Shown: one piece after another, positions 37,499 to 47,541 of the stretch
Layout: every line of letters starts with the position of its first letter
Position numbering within the stretch: the first letter of the stretch is position 1
From: Fulvivirga sp. M361
Lineage (GTDB): Bacteria; Bacteroidota; Bacteroidia; Cytophagales; Cyclobacteriaceae
Assembly: GCF_007097395.1 (NCBI RefSeq)
Contig: NZ_VKDC01000003.1
Location: 62,001 to 126,000 of the forward strand
Direction: 5' to 3'
DNA: 64,000 bases
Notes under the pieces: model-generated
The model's input: the letters and a program-made list of their open reading frames with translations, nothing else
The model's database searches: none
Told to the model about the DNA's origin: nothing
Position numbers and translations under genes: made by a program

Positions 37499-38905
37499 AT
37501 GAAGTCTTACCATTTTTTCTGCCTTTGGACTTCCCTATGGCTATTACACGGCCTGGCTTATAGTCAATATGATAACGATTACGTGCCTATGGACTCTTTG
37601 GGCCTCCGAACGGAAAGGTTAATCGATGACATTCATAATGATATAGCAGGTGTTAAAGCTGCACTACCCAAATCTTCGAGGAGTGAACTAAAGGAAATTT
37701 TCGAAAGGAAAGCGGACCTGCTTGAAAAACGTTTGAAATCCAACCACTTTGTAAATGACACAGAAGTGGAAATGCTTGTGAATAAAGTATATGCGGAAAT
37801 AGTTTCAAAGAATCCGCGAAAAGGATATCCAACAAGAATTATGATCTCAAGGAGTGCCATTCCTAACGCATCTTGTTGGGGGGAAGGCACCATGATCATC
37901 AACCTTGGGTTGCTGAGCAGGCTACGTACAGAGAGTGAACTTGCTTTTATCATGGCCCATGAAATGGCACATCAGTTACTGGACCATGTGAACCAGGCCT
38001 CTGTGGATGCTTTAAAAAGGCGTAATGACAAAAGCATTAAAAAACGTGCAGAAGCGTTTGGCAAACTGGAAGTGCTGAAAGATATTATGTATGATGACGC
38101 TAAATATTCCAGAAAAAAAGAGCACGAAGCGGATTCAATGGCAGTAGTACTACTGCGCAATACTAACTATCAATGGCTGGTCTACGAAGACGTTTTGAAC
38201 ATACTGGATTCAGCTGACTACCCGGAGATTGTTAAAACCCCTGACTTAAGATCCAGGTTCAATTTTAAACAGTATACTTTTAAAGATAAATGGCTGAGAC
38301 CACCTGATAGCGGACTTGGCAAATCTGCTAACACCGGACTTTTTTCTACCGATTCTGTCAAATCACATCCGAACATTTCCAAAAGGATAGCCTACCTGGA
38401 TTCAATGTTTAATAAGCAAAATCAGGTGCAGGAAACCAAAAAAACTATATCCACTTCTTTGCAACGCCGAATTGATTTGGAGCTTGTTTCAAGCTCCTAT
38501 ATTCTTAAGGATTACGCTAAGTCGATGTTTTATACACTACAGATGTTGGACCACTATCCTCAAAACAGGTTTCTGAAAACGCATTTAGCCAGGCTGTTGG
38601 TCCAATTACATTTGTCCCGGAAAAATCATACGTACAGCAGGTATGTAGGTGTATCGAATTACTACCCTAAAATGATGGAGGAGGTATTTATATTTCTCAA
38701 CAATCTAAGAATGTCAGAAATAGGAAAACTTGCTTACAATTATATCAACAGAGACTCCGTTTTCGACAAAGCTAACGAAGAGCATTATTACCTTCTTTTT
38801 ACGGTAAGTACTGCATTGGAAAACCTGGAAGTGAGTGAAAAGGTACTGGAGGCTTATGAGACCGTGTTCCCTGATGGAAAATATTTAAAGGCAATGAAGT
38901 ATTAA
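37499..38905 (+). CDS. Exported M48-family metalloprotease with C-terminal helical region
   Basis: 468 residues. Signal peptide (MKSYHFFCLWTSLWLLHGLAYS). The zinc site is HEMAH (His154, Glu155, His158) with a third ligand Glu in the KKEHEAD block (about 208-212). ASCWGEGTMIINLGLLSRL precedes the site, as in BepA/Oma1-type M48 proteases. The last ~170 residues look like TPR-like helices. The likely role is periplasmic or outer-membrane protein quality control. The next gene starts 35 bases later and is probably co-transcribed. Confidence 0.86.
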   Translation: MKSYHFFCLWTSLWLLHGLAYSQYDNDYVPMDSLGLRTERLIDDIHNDIAGVKAALPKSSRSELKEIFERKADLLEKRLKSNHFVNDTEVEMLVNKVYAEIVSKNPRKGYPTRIMISRSAIPNASCWGEGTMIINLGLLSRLRTESELAFIMAHEMAHQLLDHVNQASVDALKRRNDKSIKKRAEAFGKLEVLKDIMYDDAKYSRKKEHEADSMAVVLLRNTNYQWLVYEDVLNILDSADYPEIVKTPDLRSRFNFKQYTFKDKWLRPPDSGLGKSANTGLFSTDSVKSHPNISKRIAYLDSMFNKQNQVQETKKTISTSLQRRIDLELVSSSYILKDYAKSMFYTLQMLDHYPQNRFLKTHLARLLVQLHLSRKNHTYSRYVGVSNYYPKMMEEVFIFLNNLRMSEIGKLAYNYINRDSVFDKANEEHYYLLFTVSTALENLEVSEKVLEAYETVFPDGKYLKAMKY

Positions 38906-38940
38906 ATCAACCCATTAAACTCTCAATTTAACGCATAATA

Positions 38941-40503
38941 ATGATGTACAAACTAAATTTTTTTTTCATGGTACTGCTTGTATCATGTATGATGCTCCAC
39001 CCTGACGCCCGTGCGCAAAAAAGAACTTTTGATAATATCAAAAAAATGAGCATAAGAAGTGCCGGAACTATTGAAGAAAACAATCAGGTCAGTGGTTACT
39101 ACGTACTTTACGATGTTGACAAAGCGAAAAACGGTAAAAGAACTTACTTGCTGAAGATCCTGGATGAAAACCTGGATGATTTCAAAACTACCACTTTAGA
39201 GGAGGGTAAATATGTTGCACTGACAGAAAGTGTTTTCAATGGCGAGGCGATCATGTTGAAATTTGTCGATATACAAAAGAAGCGAATGATCTTTATGTCT
39301 TATGACAAAAATGCTGATCTGCTAATGAAAACGGAAAAGGAACTTACAAAAAGGGAAGTACTTCTATATAGAATGATGTTGAGCGCCGATACCGAGGGCA
39401 GTGCGCTGAATATCATACCTGAACGAGGCTTCGTAGATTATGGAATGGCTGATAACGGTAAAAAATATACCATTTCCTACATGCCTTCTAATCCTAAGGA
39501 AAAAGGATGGAAGAAGCAATCAGCTAATCCAAAAGGAATAGAGAATGCAGGCTTTCTCTGTACTTCCGAAAACCATGTTTACAGCCTGGTCGCTAGAAGA
39601 CAAAGCTTGAGAAGTACCAAGATCGAGTTTGCTGTTAACGCCTATGACGTGGAAATAGGCTTTAAGGCGTTTGAAACTAATCTGAATTCTGAAAAGTACA
39701 GCACGCAGCCTATGAGTGGTTTTTTTGATAACAAAACGCAGCTTCTGAATGTCATTGGGATATATTACGAGCCTAATACAAAGCAGGTTAAGGATAATGG
39801 GTTAGGCTTGTTTAACTACCAAATCAATATAAAGGGTGAGATTGTTAATAAAAAATACCTTAGCTGGGCCCAACATTTTAGAAAGTACGTGAAAGTGGAT
39901 AACAAGGGGAGGATCGTTAACGAAAAGCGTAACGGTTTTATATTCTTTCACAATATTATTCAAAATACGGACGGTACTATCATTGCCGTGGGAGAGCAGT
40001 ATAAAAAGGCAGCTGATGCAGGAGGAATTGCTGTAGCAGCCCTGGGCGGTACAACCAGTACTACAAAGGTTGTTATTCAAGACATGATCGTCTTTCATTT
40101 TACCAAAGAGTTTGACATTTCAGGGGTAGAAATAGTTGAAAAATCCAAGTCCAATTTTTCACTCCCACAGGGATACGATTTCATGAATATACATATGTTG
40201 AGTACCATAGTAAAAGCGAATGGAGGCTTTGATTATTCTTTCACCAGTAAAAATGACCAGGACGAATCTACATCCATTGGTTATGTGGATTATGAGAGGA
40301 AAAAAGGAGCTAAGAATGAGTTTACTTTTGGGGCTATAACCTATTACGACGGGGAATTCAATAAAGATAAAATTCCTTTAGGCAGGCCGACCGGCAAAGA
40401 CTGGATCCGCGTTTTACCGGGGAAACCGGGCTATGTTATGTTATTGGAATACAGTAAAAAAGAAAAGAAGCTGGAGACAAGATTGGAAAGGATTAATTTT
40501 TAG
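38941..40503 (+). CDS. Exported protein of unknown function
   Basis: 520 residues. Signal peptide (cleavage after ARA, about residue 25). The mature part is beta-rich with a repeated pattern (YVLYDVDKAKNGKRTYLLKILDENL, MLKFVDIQKKRMIFMSYDKN, IVFHFTKEFDISGVEIVEKSK) and a short Gly/Ala/Thr-rich loop (IAVAALGGTTSTT, about 365-375). No enzyme motif was recognised; it could be a propeller-like protein. Its close linkage to the M48 protease suggests a shared envelope role. Confidence 0.75.
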   Translation: MMYKLNFFFMVLLVSCMMLHPDARAQKRTFDNIKKMSIRSAGTIEENNQVSGYYVLYDVDKAKNGKRTYLLKILDENLDDFKTTTLEEGKYVALTESVFNGEAIMLKFVDIQKKRMIFMSYDKNADLLMKTEKELTKREVLLYRMMLSADTEGSALNIIPERGFVDYGMADNGKKYTISYMPSNPKEKGWKKQSANPKGIENAGFLCTSENHVYSLVARRQSLRSTKIEFAVNAYDVEIGFKAFETNLNSEKYSTQPMSGFFDNKTQLLNVIGIYYEPNTKQVKDNGLGLFNYQINIKGEIVNKKYLSWAQHFRKYVKVDNKGRIVNEKRNGFIFFHNIIQNTDGTIIAVGEQYKKAADAGGIAVAALGGTTSTTKVVIQDMIVFHFTKEFDISGVEIVEKSKSNFSLPQGYDFMNIHMLSTIVKANGGFDYSFTSKNDQDESTSIGYVDYERKKGAKNEFTFGAITYYDGEFNKDKIPLGRPTGKDWIRVLPGKPGYVMLLEYSKKEKKLETRLERINF

Positions 40504-40518
40504 CATCAGTTTAAATGT

Positions 40519-40550
40519 GAGGCTGTCTGAAAGGTCAGCCTCCATGTTTT
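40519..40550 (+). terminator. Possible terminator after the exported unknown protein
   Basis: A 7-bp GC-rich stem (GAGGCTG 40519-40525 with CAGCCTC 40536-40542), then CATGTTTT. An alternative short CTGA/TCAG pairing exists inside the loop. Confidence 0.5.
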
Positions 40551-40559
40551 ATTGCTCCT

Positions 40560-40742
40560 TTACACCTGTTTGACATACCGTTCGAAACCAGCCGCGGATA
40601 TGCTCACATTTATATTTCCTTTCTAAACCTTCCTGCCTATCCCGTGATCGGGGCATTTGGAAAAGGCTTTCTGAAAATCCGTGAGCTCATGCCACTGGTC
40701 CAGGCTGAAAGTAAATTTGGAACCCGCGTGGTTGATGTCCAT
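40560..40742 (-). pseudogene. Small open frame interrupted by an amber codon, downstream of tamL
   Basis: Read from ATG 40742, which follows the tamL stop by 12 bases, it gives 39 residues (MDINHAGSKFTFSLDQWHEL then TDFQKAFSKCPDHGIGRKV), then TAG at 40623-40625. It continues in frame for 20 more plausible residues (KGNINVSISAAGFERYVKQV) to TAA. The same composition on both sides suggests one ~60-residue protein with a nonsense codon, or a sequencing error. No family was recognised. The opposite strand is also open here but has no suitable start. Confidence 0.45.
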
Positions 40743-40754
40743 GCTTAAACCAGT

Positions 40755-43181
40755 TTAAAACGGATAACCAATCCCTATATTAAATACGACTGCTTCTGAT
40801 GCAGAGGAAGTGAATGGTGCATCGTAAAACCCTTTAGCCAGGATGAACCTTCTGGATTCAGGCCGTGCCGGGTCGTAGAGTTTTATTCCTGCGTCCAGTC
40901 GTAGTACCAGAAAAGAAAAATCGAAGCGTAATCCTAATCCACCACCTACAGCAATTTCCTTAAAGAAGCGATCAAATTTGAACTGTGACCCTGGTCGGGT
41001 GTTATCCTCCCTTATGGTCCAGATATTGCCGAAATCAAAGAATATGGCGTAATCAATAAAACCGATCAGGTTCTTTCTCAATTCAACGCTTCCCTCCAAT
41101 AATATTTCACCCTGTTGCTCAAAATCATAGCTCACCAAAACACCATTTTCCGTTGAATCCAGCGGGGTATAAGACCCGGGGCCTAAACGTCTGGGTCGCC
41201 AGGCGCGTATGCCGTTACTACCGCCGGCAAAGAAGTATTTTTCATAGGGTAGCACGCCATTATCGCTATATGGATTGACTATACCGGCATTGATCCTGTA
41301 AGCCAGTGTAGTGTTTTGGTTGATAGGCTTTACTTTCCTGTAATCTGCGTTAATCTTGATGTATTTGTAAAATTCCAGGGCTTCGCGTTCAAGAAAGCTG
41401 GTGTTGATGAAGTTGAGACTCGTGCCACCACTTTCCAGGAATAGCCGGAAAAAAGAAGAGTTGTTGAAATTAAGTCCGTAACTGTTGAAGTTCCAGGTGG
41501 CGCTGAAGATCATACTACTTACAAATGAAGGGCGGAATGAGTTAATAAGCCTGTTGCCATTACGCTCTAAAGTGTTCAATCTTGCCCGGAACAGACTATC
41601 GGTAATAGAAGAATTAATTACACTCACGTCTGCCACCGAAAAGCGATATTGTGTATTGTTCTTATTTTGCCAGGTGAACGTGCTGGAAAAATTAAAATTC
41701 TCACGCGTGTACTCCGGTCTTTGCGTATAGTTGAACCCGGCCAGTAGACGGGTTTTAGGATTGATCTTACCGAGCCTGTCTTTGGCTTTTGTACTGATAG
41801 GTAACAAGAATTGTGGGAAAGTAAGCGTGGCATTCGCACCAGCTTCAATGCTGGCATAAATATCATCTACCTCTGTGGCGGGAGCCACCCCTTCGATTCC
41901 CACCCGGCCATTCAGCTCAAGGATCTCAAGACCCTGAAATACATTCCTTTTTTTAAAAGATACATTGTAAAACGGTCCCGGAAAGCCCTGAGTGACGTTG
42001 ATGCCCACCTCGTTAGACCACTGGTACCGGTTTAACGGACTCGTGAAGATATTGGCCACTAATTGGCCTCCTGTAGAGTCATAGTTGATATTAATAAATC
42101 GAAACATGTCCAGGTTAGCCAGCTGACGCTGTGTGCTGAAAGTATTGGATTTGCTGTAAATACTGTCCTGCTCTATAAAGACCCGCCTGCTGAGGATCTT
42201 CTTGTTGTAGACTTTTTTAAAGTATTTATAATCTACGCCATTTAGGAATTCATGTTCACGTAGTGAGTCTGGTAATGCTTTTAAGTGTGCATCGGTGGTG
42301 AAATTTACCGAATCAACCTGAAACACCTTGTGGTAACCTCTTTTGGAAGGTTGAGTAATACGTGTCCTAATGGCAATACCTTTTGGCTTAAGATATGAAG
42401 TGTCCACATCAAAAGCCACATACTGCCGGCTGAATTCAAAGTATCCGTTATCTTTTAGCAGCAGGTCTATTCGTTCGCGTTCTTTTGTCAGTTTATCCTG
42501 GCTATAATTATCCCCTTTTTTTAAATAGCTTTTATCCTCATTGAGCTCTAATAATCCATAAATGGACGAGTCAGCCGTCTGAAGCATTAAAGTGTCTATA
42601 ACATAGGGCTCTCCGATATTCACTACGTAAGTAACAGATGCTGTTTTTTTTGTCTTTTTTACAATACTATCCGCGCTGGCCAGAAAATATCCTTTGGACG
42701 AGAGGTATAGCTCAAATCGTTCGATCGTTCTGGAGGTGTGATCTTCACTAAAGGTGGAAATAGGCTCTCCCCAGCGCATCCATACATTCCCTTCTTCAAC
42801 GATTTTATCGATTTTTGAAAGCTGTTTATTCATTTTTCGCTGATAACGAACCGCTTTTTTTTCGTTGTTGGACACTTTTGAAATACGCTCATTCCATTTT
42901 GATCGGATGGCATCCTTTTTTGCAGCATAATCAATTTCGTTGTAACGCTTTTGCCCGTGATAATAAAACCAAACGTAAGGTGAGAAGGGGATCAATGGGA
43001 ATTGACGGTTGGGTTGTTGTACATATAGCTCCGCCAGCTCGTCCTTTTTTACTTCCTTGGGGGCATTTATCCGTTGTTTAACAAGTAATTTCTGGTCTTC
43101 TTTCAGATATTTGGTGCCTAAGCATCCGGAAAGAGAAAATAGTAAAACAAAAAGGAGGGGTGCGCTACGAGTTATCCTCAC
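40755..43181 (-). CDS. tamL: TamA-like outer-membrane lipoprotein (TamL type, Omp85 superfamily)
   Basis: 808 residues from GTG 43181. Lipoprotein signal with FSLSGC (Cys about 20), then GTKYLKEDQKLLVKQRI, typical of the Bacteroidota TamL group. POTRA-like modules occupy about 100-360 and a C-terminal Omp85 barrel the rest, with GGSNGIRAWRPRRLGPGSY (substrate-loop-like) and a final FNIGIGYPF. TamL works with TamB in moving lipid or protein to the outer membrane; no tamB lies in this window. The start is only 14 bp from the divergent methyltransferase start, so the promoter must lie within that neighbour's coding sequence. Confidence 0.83.
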   Translation of the reverse strand: MRITRSAPLLFVLLFSLSGCLGTKYLKEDQKLLVKQRINAPKEVKKDELAELYVQQPNRQFPLIPFSPYVWFYYHGQKRYNEIDYAAKKDAIRSKWNERISKVSNNEKKAVRYQRKMNKQLSKIDKIVEEGNVWMRWGEPISTFSEDHTSRTIERFELYLSSKGYFLASADSIVKKTKKTASVTYVVNIGEPYVIDTLMLQTADSSIYGLLELNEDKSYLKKGDNYSQDKLTKERERIDLLLKDNGYFEFSRQYVAFDVDTSYLKPKGIAIRTRITQPSKRGYHKVFQVDSVNFTTDAHLKALPDSLREHEFLNGVDYKYFKKVYNKKILSRRVFIEQDSIYSKSNTFSTQRQLANLDMFRFININYDSTGGQLVANIFTSPLNRYQWSNEVGINVTQGFPGPFYNVSFKKRNVFQGLEILELNGRVGIEGVAPATEVDDIYASIEAGANATLTFPQFLLPISTKAKDRLGKINPKTRLLAGFNYTQRPEYTRENFNFSSTFTWQNKNNTQYRFSVADVSVINSSITDSLFRARLNTLERNGNRLINSFRPSFVSSMIFSATWNFNSYGLNFNNSSFFRLFLESGGTSLNFINTSFLEREALEFYKYIKINADYRKVKPINQNTTLAYRINAGIVNPYSDNGVLPYEKYFFAGGSNGIRAWRPRRLGPGSYTPLDSTENGVLVSYDFEQQGEILLEGSVELRKNLIGFIDYAIFFDFGNIWTIREDNTRPGSQFKFDRFFKEIAVGGGLGLRFDFSFLVLRLDAGIKLYDPARPESRRFILAKGFYDAPFTSSASEAVVFNIGIGYPF

Positions 43182-43195
43182 TACAACGGTCCGTT

Positions 43196-43933
43196 ATGAT
43201 ATCCAAAGCCACTACGAAGTTCATTAAATCACTGCAATTAAAAAAATACCGAAAACAAGAACGCCTTTTTGTTGTAGAGGGGAAGAAAAGTGTTTTAGAA
43301 GTGCTAAAATCCGATTTTAATATCAAAACTTTATTAGCTACAGGAGATTTTTTGTCCTCATACACAGATAGTTGCAATATTATTGATGTTCATGAAGTGT
43401 CTGAGAGTCTTCTTTCATCACTTGGAGGATTTAAGACCAACAACAGTGCGCTTGCTGTGGTGGAGATGAAAGAAAACCACTCATTTGAGGTCCAACATGG
43501 TTACTTCCTGGCTTTAGACAATGTAAATGATCCTGGTAATCTGGGCACCATCCTACGTGTGGCAGATTGGTACGGTATAGCCGGTATACTGGCATCGAAG
43601 GATACAGCAGAACTTTATAATCCAAAAGTAATTGCCGCGTCCAAAGGGTCTTTTTGTCGTATTCAATGCCATTATACTGATCTGGCAGATCAACTATCTA
43701 AAACGAAGCTACCGGTATATGGTGCCCTTATGCATGGTGAAAACGTTCATAATGTTCCTTTTAAGCCGTCTGGTATAGTAGTAGTAGGTAATGAGGCGAA
43801 TGGTATTTCTGAAGCTATAACCGCTACTATATCTCACAAGATCACCGTACCCAGGTACGGTGGGGCTGAATCATTGAATGTAGCGATGGCCACTTCTATT
43901 ATTTGCGATAATATAAGGCGAAGTACTTCTTAG
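43196..43933 (+). CDS. TrmH/SpoU family RNA 2'-O-methyltransferase
   Basis: 245 residues from ATG 43196 (a GTG at 43160 would run into tamL and adds an atypical N-terminus). An N-terminal substrate-binding region (KKYRKQERLFVVEGKKSVLEVL) is followed by the SPOUT domain: YFLALDNVNDPGNLGTILRVADWYG (motif 1, N-x-x-x-x-x-x-x-R), GIVVVGNEANGIS (motif 2) and VPRYGGAESLNVAMATSIICDNIRR (motif 3, here GG-AESLNVA). It probably methylates rRNA or tRNA. The last 4 bases overlap the end of convergent smc. Confidence 0.9.
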   Translation: MISKATTKFIKSLQLKKYRKQERLFVVEGKKSVLEVLKSDFNIKTLLATGDFLSSYTDSCNIIDVHEVSESLLSSLGGFKTNNSALAVVEMKENHSFEVQHGYFLALDNVNDPGNLGTILRVADWYGIAGILASKDTAELYNPKVIAASKGSFCRIQCHYTDLADQLSKTKLPVYGALMHGENVHNVPFKPSGIVVVGNEANGISEAITATISHKITVPRYGGAESLNVAMATSIICDNIRRSTS

Positions 43934-46900
43934 TCCGTAGTATCCGTCAACTCGCGTAGGTCTACGGGTATCACCCGTGAAACACCCTGTTCTATCATAG
44001 TAATGCCATAAATGAGATCTGTACTGGCCATTGTACGCTTGTTGTGAGTTACAATAATAAACTGGCTGTCTTTACTGAATGTCTTTATGATGTTATTGAA
44101 TTTGTCAATATTAGCATCGTCGAGTGGTGCATCTACCTCATCAAAAATACAGAAGGGAGCAGGTTTGATCAGGTAGATAGCAAAAAGTAATGAAGTGGCC
44201 GTAAGTGTTTTCTCGCCTCCCGAAAGCTGGTTGATGGTAAGAGGCCTTTTCCCTTTAGGCTTGGCTATAATATCAATACTGGACTCTAAAGGGTTTTCAG
44301 GGTCACTCAGGAGTAGGTCACAGTCATCTTCTTTAGTAAAAAGGCTTCTGAAAACCTCTACAAAGTTGGTCTTTATCTTTTCATACGCTTCCAGGAAAGT
44401 TTCTTTGGCTACACCATCAATTTCATCTATGGTTGATAATAGCGACTCTTTTGCCTTAATGAGATCATCTTTCTGGGTAGCGATGAAATCGTTACGTTCT
44501 TTGATCTCATTGTAAGCTTCCATGGCCATTGGGTTAATAGGACCCATTTTTTCCAATCGCTCTTTTATTTTAGTAACTTCTTGCCTGAGGGTTTCTTCGT
44601 CTTTCTTTTCGTCAGAAGTGCCAGTTTCTTCTTCCATCAGATCATCCAGCTCAATGCTGAATTCTACAGAAAGCCGTTCTTTGATGGAGCTCAATTCTAG
44701 CTTAGTGTCGTTTAGCTTGTTTTGAAGCTCCATGATCAACGTGTCAATACCTTCACGTGAACGTTGAACCTCGCGCTCTGATTTGTCTATTTCATCAATT
44801 AGTCCTCGTGCAGAATAGTAATCTTTTTCCGCTTCATTAACTCCTTTTTCAATCGCTTCTTTTTCTTCGTACATCGCGATCAACTCATCATCATTGATCT
44901 CATTTTTTTCCAGTAGCTGTTTGATTTCCGATTCATTGGATTGAAGCTCCTGCCGATTTTTTTCGATACGATCTTTACTGTGATTAAAAGCTTCCTGCTT
45001 GTACTCTATTTCCTGGGTGACACTTTTCACCCTGTTTTCCTGCTGATGGAAAAAGATATTCTGTTCATTAAAAGCAGAAGAGCGCTCAGAAAGCATACTG
45101 CTTTGCTCTGAAAGGTCGGATTCCAGACCGGCCAGTTTTTCCTCAAAAGTCAATAACTCCTTCTCGCCCTCTTCGGCCTTAGGTCTGCTTTCTGAGATAT
45201 CAACGGTCAGTTCCTCTATCTTTTCCAGGATATCTTCTTTGCGAATATCTGCGTCAGACAGCATCTGGCTGAATTGCTCCTGTTTGGTTTTGATAGAGAT
45301 ATACTCTTCGTTAATATGGTTGATCTCTGCCTGTAGCTCCTCTATTTCAGCTTTATGTTTATTGGTCTTTAAACCTTCCAGCTCCTTTTGTTTTTCTGCA
45401 AGACTTTCAGTGATCCCATCCAATTTTCCGGAAAGCTGTTTGATTTCCTTATCAAGTTTTTCCAGGTTTTTGGCCCTGCCGATTTTCTTTCCTTCAAACA
45501 GTCCTACAGACCCTCCTGTTATGCTGAACCTCCGTTTAGTTACCTTACCGTTTTTGGTAATAAAGATGTTGTCATCTGCCGGGATGTTATGGTAGTCTCC
45601 CTCGAACAAGTATACCTTATCCAGGATATATCCCATGAGCTTACGATATTTGGCATCATATTCCATAATCTCCGTAGCGGGAAAAGCGTTATCATAAATG
45701 GTAGTGCCGGAAGGAGTGAAGTTTTCAAAAGTGTCCAGTATAAAGAAATTAGCTTTCCCCCTGGCAGCATCACTTAGTATGTTAATTGCTTCGTAAGCCT
45801 CCGCCTCTTTATCTACGATGTAATAGTTGAGGTACGGTTCAAGGTAATTTTCGATGGTAACACGATATTCATCATCACATGTAAGTATGTCGGAAAGGAG
45901 GGGAGCATTGGACTTCCAACCCGCTTTCTTTTTTAAGAACTTGATAGCTTCAGGGAAGCCTTCAAGGCTCTCCACCAGTGACTTTGTAAGGTTAAACTCG
46001 TTCTGACGTGCATCTAACTTACGATTGGTCTGTGTCAGCTCTTCACGGATCACTTCTATGGTTTTTTCCGTTGATTCAATACGCATATTCAAGGCATCTT
46101 CAGATGCTTTGAGCGTATCCAGTTGCTTGTTTTTTACTGTAAGCTCCTCGGATAAAGCGCTGACTTTTTTCTCAAACTGGATCAGGCTGGCATTACGCTC
46201 ACTGGTATCAGAAGCTGTTCTTTCCAGTTCCTGTTTCAATGAAGAAAGTTGTAATTCTTTTAATTCCACAGATTTTTTAAGCTGGTAGACCTCTTCCTGT
46301 TTGTTTTTCTGGATTTTTCTTAAGGTGTCAGTTTCTTCTTTTAGCTGAGTAGTTTTGACCTTCTGACTTTCATAGTCTTCCTTCAGGGTCACCAGTTTGG
46401 CTTCTAGTTCGGCCAGTACCTTTTCAGCTGACCCTTGCTCTTGTGTCAGACTTTCTATGCTAAAAGCTGCACGTTCATTACTTTTTTTGTCCTGGTCTAT
46501 CTGCTCTTTCAGGTTTTCTGATTTATCGTTAAGGAACCTGAGTCTTTCATTCTTTACTTTTTTCTCACTTTCATATTGCCTGATATTACCTACATGTTCG
46601 TTTAACGTTTTTTGACGACTGGCCAGGGTTTTTTCTTTGGAGATCTGATCTGTTTTGGCTTTTTCAAGCTCAGCTTCTTTTTCCTGTATCTGTTTGTTCA
46701 GACTTATTTTCTTATCATTCTCCGTTTCAATTTGACGAGTGAGATTCTGGTAGGTATCGGTATACTTACTGACCGTAACACGAGCCAGCTCTACGCTTAA
46801 CGTTTTATATTCTTCTTTAAGTTTATAGTATTTCTCCGTCTGTTTGGCCTGGCGCTCGAGTGATTTCATGTTCTTTTCAATTTCGAAAAGCAGGTCGTCT

Positions 46901-47472
46901 ACACGATCCAGGTCAGCATCCGTGTCCGAAAGTTTTTTGAGAGTTTCCTTTTTTCGCTTTTTGAATTTAGAGATCCCCGCAGCCTCCTCAAACAGCCCCC
47001 GCCTGCTATTGTCCTTGTCATTAAGCAGGTCGTCCACCATTTTTAATTCTATTATGGCATAGCTGTTCGAAGCAATTCCGGTATCCAGGAATAAGTTAGT
47101 AATGTCTTTGAGCCTGCAGGTGACCCCATTTAGCAGGTATTCACTTTCGCCCGATCGGTAATAGCGTCGTGTCAGGGTGACTTGAGAATATTCTGTGGGC
47201 AGCAGGTTTTTGGTATTGTTAAAAGTGAGAGATACTTCGGCCAGCTGAGTGGGCTTACGATTTTTAGTGCCGTTGAAGATAACGTTCTCCATCTTTTCTG
47301 AGCGTAACGTTTTGCTGCTCTGTTCACCCAGTACCCAACGTATGGAATCAACTATGTTGGATTTGCCACAACCGTTCGGGCCGACAATACCTGTAATGCC
47401 CTCGTCGAAATTGATAGTGACCTTATCGCCGAAACTTTTGAACCCCTTGATCTCAAGCTTAGAGAGCTGCAT
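43930..47472 (-). CDS. smc: Chromosome segregation protein SMC
   Basis: 1180 residues, usual length. N-terminal ATPase half with Walker A GPNGCGKSN (31-39) and QLAEVSLTFNN. Two long coiled-coil arms (about 170-505 and 675-1015) flank a hinge with the canonical GGSVGLFEGKKIGRAKNL end. The C-terminal half carries the signature LSGGEKTLTATSLLFAIYL and Walker B FCIFDEVDAPLDDAN. It organises and segregates chromosomal DNA with ScpA/ScpB, which are not encoded here. Confidence 0.96.
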   Translation of the reverse strand: MQLSKLEIKGFKSFGDKVTINFDEGITGIVGPNGCGKSNIVDSIRWVLGEQSSKTLRSEKMENVIFNGTKNRKPTQLAEVSLTFNNTKNLLPTEYSQVTLTRRYYRSGESEYLLNGVTCRLKDITNLFLDTGIASNSYAIIELKMVDDLLNDKDNSRRGLFEEAAGISKFKKRKKETLKKLSDTDADLDRVDDLLFEIEKNMKSLERQAKQTEKYYKLKEEYKTLSVELARVTVSKYTDTYQNLTRQIETENDKKISLNKQIQEKEAELEKAKTDQISKEKTLASRQKTLNEHVGNIRQYESEKKVKNERLRFLNDKSENLKEQIDQDKKSNERAAFSIESLTQEQGSAEKVLAELEAKLVTLKEDYESQKVKTTQLKEETDTLRKIQKNKQEEVYQLKKSVELKELQLSSLKQELERTASDTSERNASLIQFEKKVSALSEELTVKNKQLDTLKASEDALNMRIESTEKTIEVIREELTQTNRKLDARQNEFNLTKSLVESLEGFPEAIKFLKKKAGWKSNAPLLSDILTCDDEYRVTIENYLEPYLNYYIVDKEAEAYEAINILSDAARGKANFFILDTFENFTPSGTTIYDNAFPATEIMEYDAKYRKLMGYILDKVYLFEGDYHNIPADDNIFITKNGKVTKRRFSITGGSVGLFEGKKIGRAKNLEKLDKEIKQLSGKLDGITESLAEKQKELEGLKTNKHKAEIEELQAEINHINEEYISIKTKQEQFSQMLSDADIRKEDILEKIEELTVDISESRPKAEEGEKELLTFEEKLAGLESDLSEQSSMLSERSSAFNEQNIFFHQQENRVKSVTQEIEYKQEAFNHSKDRIEKNRQELQSNESEIKQLLEKNEINDDELIAMYEEKEAIEKGVNEAEKDYYSARGLIDEIDKSEREVQRSREGIDTLIMELQNKLNDTKLELSSIKERLSVEFSIELDDLMEEETGTSDEKKDEETLRQEVTKIKERLEKMGPINPMAMEAYNEIKERNDFIATQKDDLIKAKESLLSTIDEIDGVAKETFLEAYEKIKTNFVEVFRSLFTKEDDCDLLLSDPENPLESSIDIIAKPKGKRPLTINQLSGGEKTLTATSLLFAIYLIKPAPFCIFDEVDAPLDDANIDKFNNIIKTFSKDSQFIIVTHNKRTMASTDLIYGITMIEQGVSRVIPVDLRELTDTTD

Positions 47473-47541
47473 TTGGTTTACGTCAAGTGAAAAATTGAAA
47501 AGGGCTCAAATTTATTATATTTAATTCTATTTTTGTTAAGC

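Noticed and set aside
40551-40742. Plus-strand open frame in the same stretch as the amber-interrupted small gene
   Set aside because: No suitable start codon until near its end and a terminator lies just upstream; the minus frame has better context.
45239-45777. Two long plus-strand frames opposite smc (118 and 129 codons)
   Set aside because: Antisense to the smc coiled coil; Ser/Phe/Leu-rich composition is the mirror of its Glu/Lys-rich codons.
47528-47535. TATTTTTG as promoter of the small membrane protein gene at 47542
   Set aside because: It fits the -7 consensus but lies 6 bases before the ATG and no TTTG is at the right distance.
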